Below are positions 41,242-50,174 of a stretch of DNA of 64,000 nt, in pieces. The notes under the pieces are model-generated. The model saw only the letters and a list, made by a program, of their open reading frames with translations. It had not been told where the DNA came from and made no database searches. The stretch is from an uncultured Oscillospiraceae bacterium (GTDB lineage: Bacteria; Bacillota; Clostridia; Oscillospirales; Ruminococcaceae). A program made the position numbers and the translations under genes. The stretch covers positions 1 through 64,000 of the forward strand of contig CAKTCT010000005.1 of NCBI GenBank assembly GCA_934539585.1. Reading direction: 5' to 3'. The first letter of the stretch is position 1. Every line of letters starts with the position of its first letter.

Positions 41242-42746
41242 TGGCAATCAACTATTTTTACCCCGATTATGAGGTGGTCCGGAACCCGGACCGCTGTGTG
41301 GCCTGCCGGGTCTGCGAACGGCAGTGCGCCAACGAGGTCCATCACTACGACGCGGACTTAAAGCGGATGATCGCCGACGATTCCAAGTGTGTCAACTGCC
41401 ACCGGTGCGTCTCCCTGTGTCCCACCAAGGCGCTGAAGATCGTCAAGACCGACCACACCTTCAAGGAAAACGCCAACTGGTCCAAGCAGACCATCTACGA
41501 AATCTACCGCCAGGCGGAAAGCGGCGGCGTGCTGCTTTCGTCCATGGGCAACCCCCAGCCCTACCCCATTTACTGGGACAAAATCCTCATCAACGCCTCC
41601 CAGGTGACAAACCCGCCTATCGACCCCCTGCGGGAGCCCATGGAGACCCGGGTGTTCTTAGGTAAGAAGAACGATCAGATCACCCGGAACCCCGACGGCA
41701 GCATCTGCACGAAAATGAGCCCCCAGCTGGAGCTGGCGGTGCCGGTGATGTTCTCGGCCATGTCCTACGGCTCCATCAGCTACAACGCCCATGAGAGCCT
41801 GGCGAGAGCCGCCACGGCGCTGGGAACCTGCTACAACACCGGCGAGGGCGGACTACACGAGGATTTCTACAAATACGGTCCCCACACCATCGTCCAGGTG
41901 GCTTCCGGCCGGTTCGGCGTCCACAAGGACTACCTGGAAGCCGGCGCGGCCATTGAGATCAAGATGGGTCAGGGAGCCAAGCCCGGCATCGGCGGCCACC
42001 TGCCCGGGGCCAAGATCGTCGGCGAGGTCTCCAAGACCCGGATGATCCCCGAGGGCTCCGACGCCATCTCCCCGGCGCCCCACCACGACATCTACTCCAT
42101 CGAGGACCTGCGGCAGCTGGTCTACTCCTTAAAAGAGGCCACGGAGTACAAAAAGCCCGTCATCGTCAAGGTGGCGGCGGTCCACAACGTGGCGGCCATC
42201 GCCAGCGGCATCGCCCGGAGCGGCGCGGACATCATCGCCATCGACGGCTTCCGGGGCGGCACCGGCGCGGCTCCCACCCGCATCCGGGACAACGTGGGCA
42301 TCCCCATTGAGCTGGCTCTGGCCAGCGTGGACCAGCGGCTCCGGGAGGAGGGCATCCGGGACAACGTCTCCATTGTGGTGGGCGGCTCCATCCGGTCCAG
42401 CGCCGACGTGGTCAAGGCCATCGCCCTGGGAGCCGACGCAGTGTACATCGCCACCGCCGCTCTGCTGGCCCTGGGCTGCCACCTCTGCCGGACCTGCCAG
42501 GCGGGCAAGTGCAACTGGGGCATCGCCACCCAGCGTCCGGAGCTGGTCAAGCGGCTGAACCCTGACGTGGGCAGCCAGCGGCTCATCAACCTCATCACCG
42601 CCTGGAACCACGAGATTCAGGAAATGATGGGCGGCATGGGCATCAACTCCCTGGAAGCCCTGAAGGGCAACCGGCTGATGCTCCGGGGCGTGGGGCTCAC
42701 CGAGAAGGAGCTCCAGATTCTGGGCATCCAGCACGCCGGAGAATGA
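41241..42746 (+). CDS. Glutamate synthase, FMN/Fe-S central subunit
   Basis: A 501-residue protein. Two ferredoxin-like 4Fe-4S motifs lie in the first 75 residues (CVACRVCERQC, CVNCHRCVSLC). The FMN-binding glutamate synthase barrel follows (GEGGLHEDF, GQGAKPGIGGHLPG, IDGFRGGTGAAP), ending with the CHLCRTCQAGKCNWG cluster. It reduces 2-iminoglutarate to glutamate. It overlaps the glutaminase gene by one base with GGAGG upstream. This is the archaeal-style separated GOGAT, whose remaining parts lie downstream of purA. Confidence 0.94.
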   Translation: MAINYFYPDYEVVRNPDRCVACRVCERQCANEVHHYDADLKRMIADDSKCVNCHRCVSLCPTKALKIVKTDHTFKENANWSKQTIYEIYRQAESGGVLLSSMGNPQPYPIYWDKILINASQVTNPPIDPLREPMETRVFLGKKNDQITRNPDGSICTKMSPQLELAVPVMFSAMSYGSISYNAHESLARAATALGTCYNTGEGGLHEDFYKYGPHTIVQVASGRFGVHKDYLEAGAAIEIKMGQGAKPGIGGHLPGAKIVGEVSKTRMIPEGSDAISPAPHHDIYSIEDLRQLVYSLKEATEYKKPVIVKVAAVHNVAAIASGIARSGADIIAIDGFRGGTGAAPTRIRDNVGIPIELALASVDQRLREEGIRDNVSIVVGGSIRSSADVVKAIALGADAVYIATAALLALGCHLCRTCQAGKCNWGIATQRPELVKRLNPDVGSQRLINLITAWNHEIQEMMGGMGINSLEALKGNRLMLRGVGLTEKELQILGIQHAGE

Positions 42747-42841
42747 GCCGGTAAAATCCCCATTTCCCGTAGGATTCCCGCGGCGCGATTTTGTCCAAAA
42801 TATCGAATCTCAAAGGAATCCGGCAGATATGCGGTAAAACG

Positions 42842-42870
42842 ATGATTTTTCTTCCGAGTTATGGTATAAT
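42842..42870 (+). promoter_or_regulatory. Promoter of purA
   Basis: A perfect TATAAT at 42865-42870 with a weak -35 (ATGATT, about 42842) 17 bases upstream. It suggests purA and following genes can be transcribed apart from the leader-controlled promoter at 40023. Confidence 0.55.
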
Positions 42871-42932
42871 AAGAATTGGTTCTTCGCCGGAGGGCGGAGG
42901 GACATTTCCGTGAAAAACAGGAGGAAAATGAA

Positions 42933-44204
42933 ATGCTGACAGCTATCACCGGGATCAACTGGGGCGACGAGGGAAAGGGCCGTATGGTCGACCTGCTATC
43001 CCAGGATTATGACGTTGTGGTCCGTTACCAGGGCGGCAACAACGCGGGACATACCGTCGTGAACCATCTGGGCAAATTCATCCTGAACCTGCTGCCGTCC
43101 GGCATCCTGCGGCCCGAGGTCGTCAATGTCATGGGCAACGGCATGGTCGTCGATCTGGAGCACCTCTGCGGCGAAATGAAGCGGCTCACCGACGCCGGGG
43201 TCGCCATCAGCCCGGCCAACCTGAAAATCAGCGACAAGGCCGTCATCTGCATGCCCTACCATAAGCTGCTGGACTGCCTGGAGGAGGACCGTCTGGGCGA
43301 CGCCAAGTACGGCTCCACCCGCCGGGGCATTGCGCCCGTTTACGGCGACAAATACATGAAAAAGGCTCTGCGGATGGGGGACCTCCTCCAGCCGGAGTAC
43401 CTGAAAAAGCGGCTGAAATCGGTGCTGGACTGGAAAAACCTGACCATCACCGGGGTGTACGGCGCGCCTGCCGTCTCCTTTGACGAGATGTGGAGCTGGC
43501 TGGAGACCTTCGGCGGCCAGCTGAAGGACTACATCTGCGACGCGGGGCTCTATCTGGACCAGGCCGAGAAATCCGGCAAGAAGATTATGTTCGAGGCCCA
43601 GCTGGGCGCTCTCCGGGACATCGACTTCGGCATTTACCCCTTTACGTCTTCCTCCTCCAGCATCAGCGCTTATGCGCCGGTGGGAGCGGGGATTCCCAAC
43701 CATAAGCTGAGCCTGTCCATCGGCATCATGAAGGCGTACTCCACCTGCGTCGGCGAGGGCCCCTTTACTGCGGAGCTGTTCGGCGAGGAGGCGGAGCGTC
43801 TCCGCAAGGCCGGCGGCGAATACGGCGCGGCTACCGGCCGTCCCCGGCGTGTGGGCGGCTTCGACGTTCCCGCATCCCGGTACGGTGTGCGGGTCCAGGG
43901 CGCGGACGAGCTGGCTGTGACCAAGCTGGACGTGCTGAGCTATCTGGAAAAAATCCCGGTCTGCGTGGCCTATGACGTCAACGGCCGCCGGGTGGAGGAG
44001 TTCCCCACCGGCGCGGACCTGGACGCTGCGAAACCCATTTATGAGTATTTCCCCGGCTGGCACTGCGACATCAGTTCCTGCCGGAAACCCGAGGACCTCC
44101 CCAAGGAGGCCCTGGACTACATCCGCTATCTGGAAAAGGCGGTGGGCTGCCCCGTGAAGTACGTCTCTGTCGGCGCGGAGCGGGAGGAGTATCTGACTCT
44201 GTAA
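42933..44204 (+). CDS. purA: Adenylosuccinate synthetase
   Basis: A 423-residue GTP-dependent enzyme with the N-terminal GINWGDEGKGRMVDLL phosphate loop and GGNNAGHTVV. It joins IMP and aspartate on the route to AMP. AGGAGG precedes the ATG; the family's usual length is matched. It sits between two parts of the glutamate synthase and has its own promoter. It uses aspartate nitrogen, which fits a nitrogen-assimilation neighbourhood, but the insertion is unusual. Confidence 0.94.
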   Translation: MLTAITGINWGDEGKGRMVDLLSQDYDVVVRYQGGNNAGHTVVNHLGKFILNLLPSGILRPEVVNVMGNGMVVDLEHLCGEMKRLTDAGVAISPANLKISDKAVICMPYHKLLDCLEEDRLGDAKYGSTRRGIAPVYGDKYMKKALRMGDLLQPEYLKKRLKSVLDWKNLTITGVYGAPAVSFDEMWSWLETFGGQLKDYICDAGLYLDQAEKSGKKIMFEAQLGALRDIDFGIYPFTSSSSSISAYAPVGAGIPNHKLSLSIGIMKAYSTCVGEGPFTAELFGEEAERLRKAGGEYGAATGRPRRVGGFDVPASRYGVRVQGADELAVTKLDVLSYLEKIPVCVAYDVNGRRVEEFPTGADLDAAKPIYEYFPGWHCDISSCRKPEDLPKEALDYIRYLEKAVGCPVKYVSVGAEREEYLTL

Positions 44205-44270
44205 GCCCCCTCCCGGCGGCCTGGCCACCCCTTTCCCGGACAGCTGCTGACAGAAAGGCAGGTGCTTCGA

Positions 44271-44705
44271 ATGAAGCGCATCTATGTCAAGGAAAAGTGG
44301 TGCCTGGGCTGCCATCTCTGCGAGTACTACTGCGCTTACGCCAACTCCGGCGTAAGCGACATGGTCAAGGCCCTGAAAGGCGTCAGGATCAACCCCCGCA
44401 TCCGCATCGAGGAGGAAAACGGCGTCAGCTTCGCCGTTTCCTGCCGCCACTGCAAGGACCCCCTGTGCGTCAAGAGCTGCATCACCGGCTCGCTGCGCAT
44501 TGTGGACGGCGTCATCACCTTCAACAAGGAAAAATGCGTGGGGTGCTACACCTGCATCCTCTCCTGTCCCTACGGGGCCGTGATGCCCTCGGAGGGCGGC
44601 GTGATCCAGAAATGTGAGCTCTGCATCAAAAACAGCTGCGGCTCTCCGGCCTGCGTCCGGGGATGTCCCAACCAGGCCATCGTTTTTGAAGACCACGACG
44701 CTTGA
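44271..44705 (+). CDS. Multi-cluster 4Fe-4S ferredoxin subunit (glutamate synthase-associated)
   Basis: A 144-residue HycB-type iron-sulfur protein with four Cys-rich groups (CLGCHLCEYYC, CRHCKDPLCVKSC, CVGCYTCILSC and the CELC..CGSPACVRGC region), enough for about four 4Fe-4S clusters. It probably passes electrons between the FAD oxidoreductase encoded next and the FMN subunit at 41241. The ATG at 44271 is chosen over a GTG three codons earlier, with GGCAGGTG upstream. Confidence 0.88.
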   Translation: MKRIYVKEKWCLGCHLCEYYCAYANSGVSDMVKALKGVRINPRIRIEEENGVSFAVSCRHCKDPLCVKSCITGSLRIVDGVITFNKEKCVGCYTCILSCPYGAVMPSEGGVIQKCELCIKNSCGSPACVRGCPNQAIVFEDHDA

Positions 44706-44719
44706 GGGGAGGACTTGCT

Positions 44720-45940
44720 ATGAAATACGTCATCATCGGAAACTCCGCAGCCGCTGTGGGCTGCATCGAGGGCATCCGTCAGGAGGACAGGACCGGCCCC
44801 ATCACCGTTGTCACCGACGAGCCCTATCACACCTATTCCCGGCCCCTGATCTCCTACCTTCTTCTGGGAAAGACCGACGAGGAGCGGATGAAGTACCGCC
44901 CCGACGGCTTCTATGAAGAAAACGGCGTCACCCTCCTGGCGGGAAAGCGGGCCGAGAAGATCGACCCGGAGAGTAAGACCGTCCTTCTGGACGACGGACA
45001 GGCCCTTTCCTACGACAAGCTGCTGGTGGCCGCCGGTTCCCGGCCCTTTGTCCCGCCCATCAAGGGGCTGGACGGGGTGGAGAACGCCTTCACCTTCATG
45101 ACCCTGGACTCCGCCAAGGCCCTGGAAAAGGCGCTGGGCCCGGACAAGCGGGTGCTGATCCTGGGCGCGGGGCTCATCGGCCTCAAATGCGCCGAGGGCA
45201 TCGCCGGCCGGGTGGGAAGCCTCACTGTAGCGGACTTAGCCGACCACATCCTGCCCAGCATCCTGGACAGCGAGGCCGCGGCCATGGTCCAGCGCCACAT
45301 CGAGGATCACGGCGTGTCCTTCCTCCTGGGGGACGGGGTGGATTCCTTTGAAGGGAACACCGCTGTCCTGAAAAGCGGGAAGAAGGTCCCCTTCGACCTG
45401 CTGGTGATCTGCGTGGGCGTGCGGCCCAACACCTCCCTGGTCTCCGAGGCCGGGGGAGAGGTGGCCCGGGGCATCCGGGTGGACCCTTGCTGCGCCACCA
45501 CCATCCCCGATGTTTACGCCGCCGGGGACTGCGCCGAATCTTTCGACGTTTCCTCGGGTCAGGAGCGGATTCTGGCCCTTCTCCCCAACGCCTACATGCA
45601 GGGCCGGTGCGCCGGGACCAACATGGCCGGAGGCGAAGCGGTCTACGACCACGCCATCCCCATGAACGCCATCGGGTTCTTCGGCTACCACGTGCTGACC
45701 GCCGGGACCTATACCGGGGAAATCTACCGCTCTGCGGAAGGGTGCAGCCTGAAGAAGCTGTTCTACGAAAACGACCGGCTGAAAGGCTACATCCTTCTGG
45801 GCGACGTGGCCCGGGCGGGAATTTATACCAGCCTCATCCGGAAGGAAACGCCCCTTTCCTCCATCGACTTTGCGCTGATCTGCGAAAAGCCCCAGCTCAT
45901 GGCCTTTACCCGGGAGGAACGGAAGGAAATGCTCGCCTGA
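44720..45940 (+). CDS. FAD-dependent NAD(P)H oxidoreductase (glutamate synthase-associated)
   Basis: A 406-residue two-dinucleotide-fold flavoprotein. The FAD-binding loop IIGNSAAAVGC is at the N-terminus, the NAD(P)H loop LILGAGLIGLKCAEG near residue 150, and the FAD aspartate in DVYAAGDCAE. It resembles nitrite reductase and rubredoxin reductase flavoproteins. In this operon it most likely feeds electrons from NAD(P)H to the ferredoxin subunit. GGGGAGG precedes the ATG. Confidence 0.9.
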   Translation: MKYVIIGNSAAAVGCIEGIRQEDRTGPITVVTDEPYHTYSRPLISYLLLGKTDEERMKYRPDGFYEENGVTLLAGKRAEKIDPESKTVLLDDGQALSYDKLLVAAGSRPFVPPIKGLDGVENAFTFMTLDSAKALEKALGPDKRVLILGAGLIGLKCAEGIAGRVGSLTVADLADHILPSILDSEAAAMVQRHIEDHGVSFLLGDGVDSFEGNTAVLKSGKKVPFDLLVICVGVRPNTSLVSEAGGEVARGIRVDPCCATTIPDVYAAGDCAESFDVSSGQERILALLPNAYMQGRCAGTNMAGGEAVYDHAIPMNAIGFFGYHVLTAGTYTGEIYRSAEGCSLKKLFYENDRLKGYILLGDVARAGIYTSLIRKETPLSSIDFALICEKPQLMAFTREERKEMLA

Positions 45941-45966
45941 GCGGCGGAAAGAAAGGTGTGAACGCA

Positions 45967-46689
45967 ATGCTTATCAATGCAGCCGGGCTCGATTTTCAGG
46001 AGCTCAATCAAATCATCCGGGAATCCTCCGATCAGGACGTGGTCATCGAAAACTGCCTGGGCCAGCGCTATATCGGCAGCGGCCTTTCCGGACGGACCAT
46101 CACCATTCTGGGCACCCCGGGCAACGCCCTGGGCGCTTACATGAACGGCAGCCGGATCATCGTCAAGGGCAACGCCCAGGACGCCACCGGCGACACCATG
46201 AACGAAGGCACCATCTTCATCCACGGCTCCGCCGGAGACGCCGTGGGCTACGCCATGCGGGGCGGCCGCATCTATGTGGAAGGCGACACCGGCTATCGGG
46301 CGGGCATCCATATGAAGGCGTATCAGGAGAAAAAGCCCGTGCTCATCGTCGGCGGCGCGGCGGGAAGCTTCTTGGGCGAATATCAGGCCGGGGGCCTCAT
46401 CGCCGTCCTGGGCCTGGACCGGGGAGACCGGCCCATCGTGGGCAACTTCTGCGGCACCGGGATGCACGGCGGGAAGATGTTCCTCCGCACCGACGTCCTT
46501 CCTCCCGACCTGCCCAAGCAGGTCAAGGCCGCCAGGGCCGCCCGGGAGGACCTGGAGGAGATCATCCCCTACCTGGAGGAATTCTGCAGGGAGTTCCACA
46601 AATCCCTGGACGAAATCCTGGCCGGCCCCTTTACGGTGCTGACACCGGATACCAAAAACCCCTACAAGCAGCTGTATACCCAGAACTGA
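45967..46689 (+). CDS. Glutamate synthase, GXGXG beta-helix subunit
   Basis: A 240-residue protein made mostly of the C-terminal GltB beta-helix with glycine repeats (GQRYIGSGLSGRTITILG, GDTMNEGTIFIHGSAGD, GYAMRGGRIYVEGDTGY). In large GOGATs this part holds the ammonia tunnel together. Here it is a free subunit. A helical C-terminal tail of about 60 residues follows. It starts 26 bases after the flavoprotein and 17 bases before glnA. Confidence 0.92.
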   Translation: MLINAAGLDFQELNQIIRESSDQDVVIENCLGQRYIGSGLSGRTITILGTPGNALGAYMNGSRIIVKGNAQDATGDTMNEGTIFIHGSAGDAVGYAMRGGRIYVEGDTGYRAGIHMKAYQEKKPVLIVGGAAGSFLGEYQAGGLIAVLGLDRGDRPIVGNFCGTGMHGGKMFLRTDVLPPDLPKQVKAARAAREDLEEIIPYLEEFCREFHKSLDEILAGPFTVLTPDTKNPYKQLYTQN

Positions 46690-46706
46690 CGGAAAGGCGG
46701 GAGGTC

Positions 46707-48023
46707 ATGAAAATCACAGCGTCGGAGGTCATGACGTTCGTAAAGGAAAACGACGTCAAGTTTATCCGTCTGGCTTTTTGCGATATGTTCGGGAACTTAA
46801 AAAACGTTTCCATCATGCCGGAGGAGCTGCCCCGGGCCTTTGAGACCGGAATCTCCTTCGACGCGTCGGCGGTGCGGGGATTTTTAAATGCCGAGGAGTC
46901 CGACCTGTTTCTGGTCCCGGACCCCTCCACCCTGTCCATCCTGCCCTGGCGTCCCACTCACGGCCGGGTGATCCGGCTGTTCTGCGATATCCGCCGTCCC
47001 GGCGGCCAGCCCTTTGAGGGCGACATGCGGCAGTTCCTCAGCAGGGCCGCCGGGGAGGCTCAGAAACTCGGCTACCGCCCCTCCATAGGCAGTGAGTGCG
47101 AGTTTTATCTTTTTCAGACCGATGAAAACGGCGACCCCACCAAAATCCCCCACGACCGGGCGGGCTACTGCGACGTGGCTCCCCTGGACCGGGGGGAAAA
47201 CGTCCGCCGGGAAATCTGCCTGACCCTGGAGGAAATGGGCCTCCACCCGGAATCCTCCCACCACGAACAGGGGCCGGGGCAGAACGAGATCGCCTTCCGG
47301 TACAACGGCGCTGTGGAGGCGGCTGACGACCTGATTACCTTCAAAAACGTGGTGAAATCCATTGCCAGCCGCAGCGGGCTGTTCGCCTCCTTCCTGCCCA
47401 AGCCCCTTCCCGAGGCGAGCGGCAGCGGGCTCCATGTGAACCTCTCTCTTTCCCGGGACGGGAAGAACCTGTTCCGCACCGGCGACGACCACAATCCCGA
47501 GGCCGAGAGCTTCCTGATGGGCATCCTGAACCGGGTGCCGGAGATCACCGCCTTTCTCAATCCGCTGCCCAACTCCTACCGGCGGTTCGGCTCCTGGGAG
47601 GCGCCCCGGTACCTCACCTGGAGCCGCCAGAACCGGTCCCAGCTCATCCGCATCCCGGCGGCGGAGGGGGAGTACAGCCGCATGGAGCTCCGCTCCCCGG
47701 ACCCGGCCTGCAACCCCTATCTGGCCTTCGGGCTGCTGATCCTGGCCGGACTGGAAGGCATCCGGAAGAAGCTGCCCCTCTGCCCGGCCACCAACCGGAA
47801 CCTCTTTGCCGACCCTCCTGCAAAGGACGAGGGCATCGCCTCCCTCCCCGGGAGCCTGGAGGCGGCCCTGGACCTGGCCGAAAGCAGCGATTTTGTCCGG
47901 GAGGCCCTGCCGGAGGAGACCCTCCGGAAATACCTTTCCGCCAAGCGGGAGGAATGTGAAAAGGCGAAACAGGCGGGAAATCCGCTGCTTTACGACGATG
48001 CCGCCTGGTTCCCGGTGATTTGA
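46707..48023 (+). CDS. glnA: Glutamine synthetase, type I
   Basis: A 438-residue type I enzyme. GSECEFYLF and the glutamate-binding HHEQGPGQNEIAFRY are visible, followed by the ATP-site GSGLHVNLSL and the RSPDPACNPYLAF region. I see no NLYDLP-type adenylylation tyrosine motif, so feedback or protein control is likelier, as in Bacillus-type enzymes. GGGAGG precedes the ATG. It is coupled to the glutamate synthase subunits and directly followed by the ANTAR regulator. Confidence 0.94.
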   Translation: MKITASEVMTFVKENDVKFIRLAFCDMFGNLKNVSIMPEELPRAFETGISFDASAVRGFLNAEESDLFLVPDPSTLSILPWRPTHGRVIRLFCDIRRPGGQPFEGDMRQFLSRAAGEAQKLGYRPSIGSECEFYLFQTDENGDPTKIPHDRAGYCDVAPLDRGENVRREICLTLEEMGLHPESSHHEQGPGQNEIAFRYNGAVEAADDLITFKNVVKSIASRSGLFASFLPKPLPEASGSGLHVNLSLSRDGKNLFRTGDDHNPEAESFLMGILNRVPEITAFLNPLPNSYRRFGSWEAPRYLTWSRQNRSQLIRIPAAEGEYSRMELRSPDPACNPYLAFGLLILAGLEGIRKKLPLCPATNRNLFADPPAKDEGIASLPGSLEAALDLAESSDFVREALPEETLRKYLSAKREECEKAKQAGNPLLYDDAAWFPVI

Positions 48024-48057
48024 CAGCACATTTCAGACCGAAAGGGGGAAGGGCAGG

Positions 48058-48630
48058 ATGGAAGCGGTGCTCATCGTCTCCAGCAGCGAAAAGGGCCGGG
48101 AGTTTCTCACCGAGCTGCTCCAGGGCTGCGGCTTCACCCGCCCGGTCTACGCCGGAAGCGGCGGCGAGGCCCGCCGGATGCTTCTGGACCAGGTCTTTGA
48201 CCTGGTGGTTATCAACGCGCCCCTCCAGGACGAGTTCGGCCACGACCTGGCGCTGAGCCTGACCCAGTCCACCGACTCCGGCATCCTGATGCTGGTGAAG
48301 TCGGACCTGGCCGACGCGGTCTCCGCCCGGGTGGAGGATTACGGCGTTTTCGTCATTCCCAGGCCCGTGGGGCGGCAGCTCTTTTTCCAGACGGTGAAGC
48401 TGGTCAACGCCTCCCGGAAGCGGATTCTGGGCCTCCGGAAGGAAAACGGCCGGCTCCAGGAAAAAATCGAGGAGATGCGTCTGGTGGACCGGGCCAAATG
48501 CACCCTGGTCCAGTACCTGGGCTTCACCGAGGCCCAGGCCCACCGCTACCTGGAAAAGCAGGCCATGGACATGCGCATGACCCGCCGGGAAGTGGCGGAA
48601 GAAATTTTGAGAACCTACGAGACCCGTTAG
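48058..48630 (+). CDS. ANTAR-domain antiterminator with degenerate receiver
   Basis: A 190-residue regulator. Residues 1-115 have a response-regulator fold, but the acidic pair is lost (LIVSSSEKG) and the phospho-acceptor position reads VVINAPLQDEFG, with Asn for Asp. A coiled coil (RKENGRLQEKIEEM) leads to the C-terminal three-helix ANTAR RNA-binding domain (DRAKCTLVQYLGFTEAQAHRYL..MTRREVAEEIL). ANTAR proteins bind hexaloop hairpins and prevent terminators. Candidate targets lie upstream of gltB-type genes, glnN and amt in this window. Lacking the aspartate, it is probably controlled by ligand or protein contact. It starts 34 bases after glnA. Confidence 0.9.
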   Translation: MEAVLIVSSSEKGREFLTELLQGCGFTRPVYAGSGGEARRMLLDQVFDLVVINAPLQDEFGHDLALSLTQSTDSGILMLVKSDLADAVSARVEDYGVFVIPRPVGRQLFFQTVKLVNASRKRILGLRKENGRLQEKIEEMRLVDRAKCTLVQYLGFTEAQAHRYLEKQAMDMRMTRREVAEEILRTYETR

Positions 48631-48648
48631 AAGGGAGCGCTTTTTCCA

Positions 48649-50076
48649 ATGCAGGAAATCTTTGGGGACAAACTCCGGGAAGAATGTGGGATTTTCGGCG
48701 TCCGGCTGGACACCGACGAGGCCGCCGGCATCACCTACAACGCCCTGTGCGCCTTGCAGCACCGGGGCCAGGAGGGGGCCGGCATCGCCGTTCTCCGGGG
48801 CGGGACCATCCTTTATCATAAAAACGTGGGCCTGGTCAGCGAGGTGTTCAGCGGGCCGGTGCTCTCCAAGCTCCCCCAGGCGAAAATGGCCATCGGCCAC
48901 GTCCGCTACTCCACCACCGGCACCAACTCCAAGCAGAACACCCAGCCCATGGTGACGGAATACCTCACCGGCCGTCTGGCAACGGCCCACAACGGCAACA
49001 TCGTCAACGCCGGGGAGATCAAGGCCCGGCTGGTGGAACGGGGCTGCGCCTTCTCCGCCACCAACGACAGCGAGGTGGTCTCCTCCCTCATCGCCTATGA
49101 GACGTTAGAGACCGACTCCATGGAGGACGCCGTGGCCAGGGCTGCAGCCCAGCTGAAGGGCGCCTTTTCCCTGGTGATCCTGTCCAGCCACAACAAGCTC
49201 ATCGCCGTCCGGGACGGCTGGGGGTTCCGGCCCCTCTGCATCGGGAAAAACGCCCACGGATGGGCGGTGGCCTCCGAAAGCTGCGCTCTGGACAGCGCAG
49301 GCTTCGAGTTCGTCCGAGACGTGGAGCCCGGGGAAATGGTGGTCTTCGGCGGCGGGGAGCCGGTGAGCCGGAAAATCCTCTCCCAGGAGAAGAAGGGCCT
49401 CTGCATTTTCGAATACGTCTACTTTGCCCGGCCGGATTCGGTCATTGACCATCTGAGCGTCTACCAGGCCCGGTTCAACATGGGCGTCAAGCTGGCCGAG
49501 GAGCACCCGGTGGACGCGGACATCGTCTGCGGCGTGCCGGACAGCGGCCTGGAAGCCGCCATGGGCTACGCCTGGAAAAGCGGCCTGCCCTGCGTCACCG
49601 GCTTTGTCAAGAACCGGTACATCGGCCGGAGCTTCATTTTCCCCTCCCAGACCCAGCGGGACGCGGCGGTTCGCTTAAAGCTGAACCCCCTCCGGGCCAA
49701 CGTGGAGGGCAAGCGCATCGTTCTGGTGGACGATTCCATCGTCCGGGGGACCACCAGCGCAAAAACCATCCGGAGCTTAAAAATGGCCGGGGCCAAGGAG
49801 GTCCACTTCCGGATCTCATCCCCGCCCTTCACCCATACCTGCCACTTCGGCACCGACATCGACAGCGAGGAAAACCTCATCGCCAACCACATGAGCATCC
49901 CGGAAATCCGGGACCTCATCGGGGCGGACAGCCTGGGCTACATCAGCATCGACGGCCTGAAGGAAGCCTGTTCCGCCTGCGCTCTGCCCTTCTGCACCGG
50001 CTGTTTCAGCGGGGAGTATCCCGTGCAGATCGGCCACCACACCAAGGCCCAGTTCGAGGGCCCAAAAAAACCGTAA
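48649..50076 (+). CDS. purF: Amidophosphoribosyltransferase
   Basis: A 475-residue enzyme of the Bacillus type. A 12-residue propeptide precedes the nucleophile Cys13 (EECGIFGV). The phosphoribosyl-binding loop is VLVDDSIVRGTTS, and C-terminal cysteines (CSACALPFCTGC) suit the 4Fe-4S cluster of this class. It takes glutamine nitrogen into the first step of purine synthesis. It starts 18 bases after the ANTAR gene and so likely shares its transcript. Confidence 0.95.
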   Translation: MQEIFGDKLREECGIFGVRLDTDEAAGITYNALCALQHRGQEGAGIAVLRGGTILYHKNVGLVSEVFSGPVLSKLPQAKMAIGHVRYSTTGTNSKQNTQPMVTEYLTGRLATAHNGNIVNAGEIKARLVERGCAFSATNDSEVVSSLIAYETLETDSMEDAVARAAAQLKGAFSLVILSSHNKLIAVRDGWGFRPLCIGKNAHGWAVASESCALDSAGFEFVRDVEPGEMVVFGGGEPVSRKILSQEKKGLCIFEYVYFARPDSVIDHLSVYQARFNMGVKLAEEHPVDADIVCGVPDSGLEAAMGYAWKSGLPCVTGFVKNRYIGRSFIFPSQTQRDAAVRLKLNPLRANVEGKRIVLVDDSIVRGTTSAKTIRSLKMAGAKEVHFRISSPPFTHTCHFGTDIDSEENLIANHMSIPEIRDLIGADSLGYISIDGLKEACSACALPFCTGCFSGEYPVQIGHHTKAQFEGPKKP

Positions 50077-50174
50077 AATCTTCGCCGCGGGATACCTGGC
50101 AGTTCCCAAAACGGCGGATGATGATAGATAAAACGGCTCCGGCAGCCTGACGCCGGGAGAAGAGGAGGAAGCAT

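Noticed and set aside
42747..42840. Terminator between the FMN glutamate synthase subunit and purA
   Set aside because: Only a distant GCCGG/CCGGC pairing exists, with no T-run, so readthrough into purA is likely.
50077..50174. A riboswitch or separate promoter between purF and carA
   Set aside because: The 98-base gap has no conserved riboswitch core, no terminator and no convincing -35/-10 pair.
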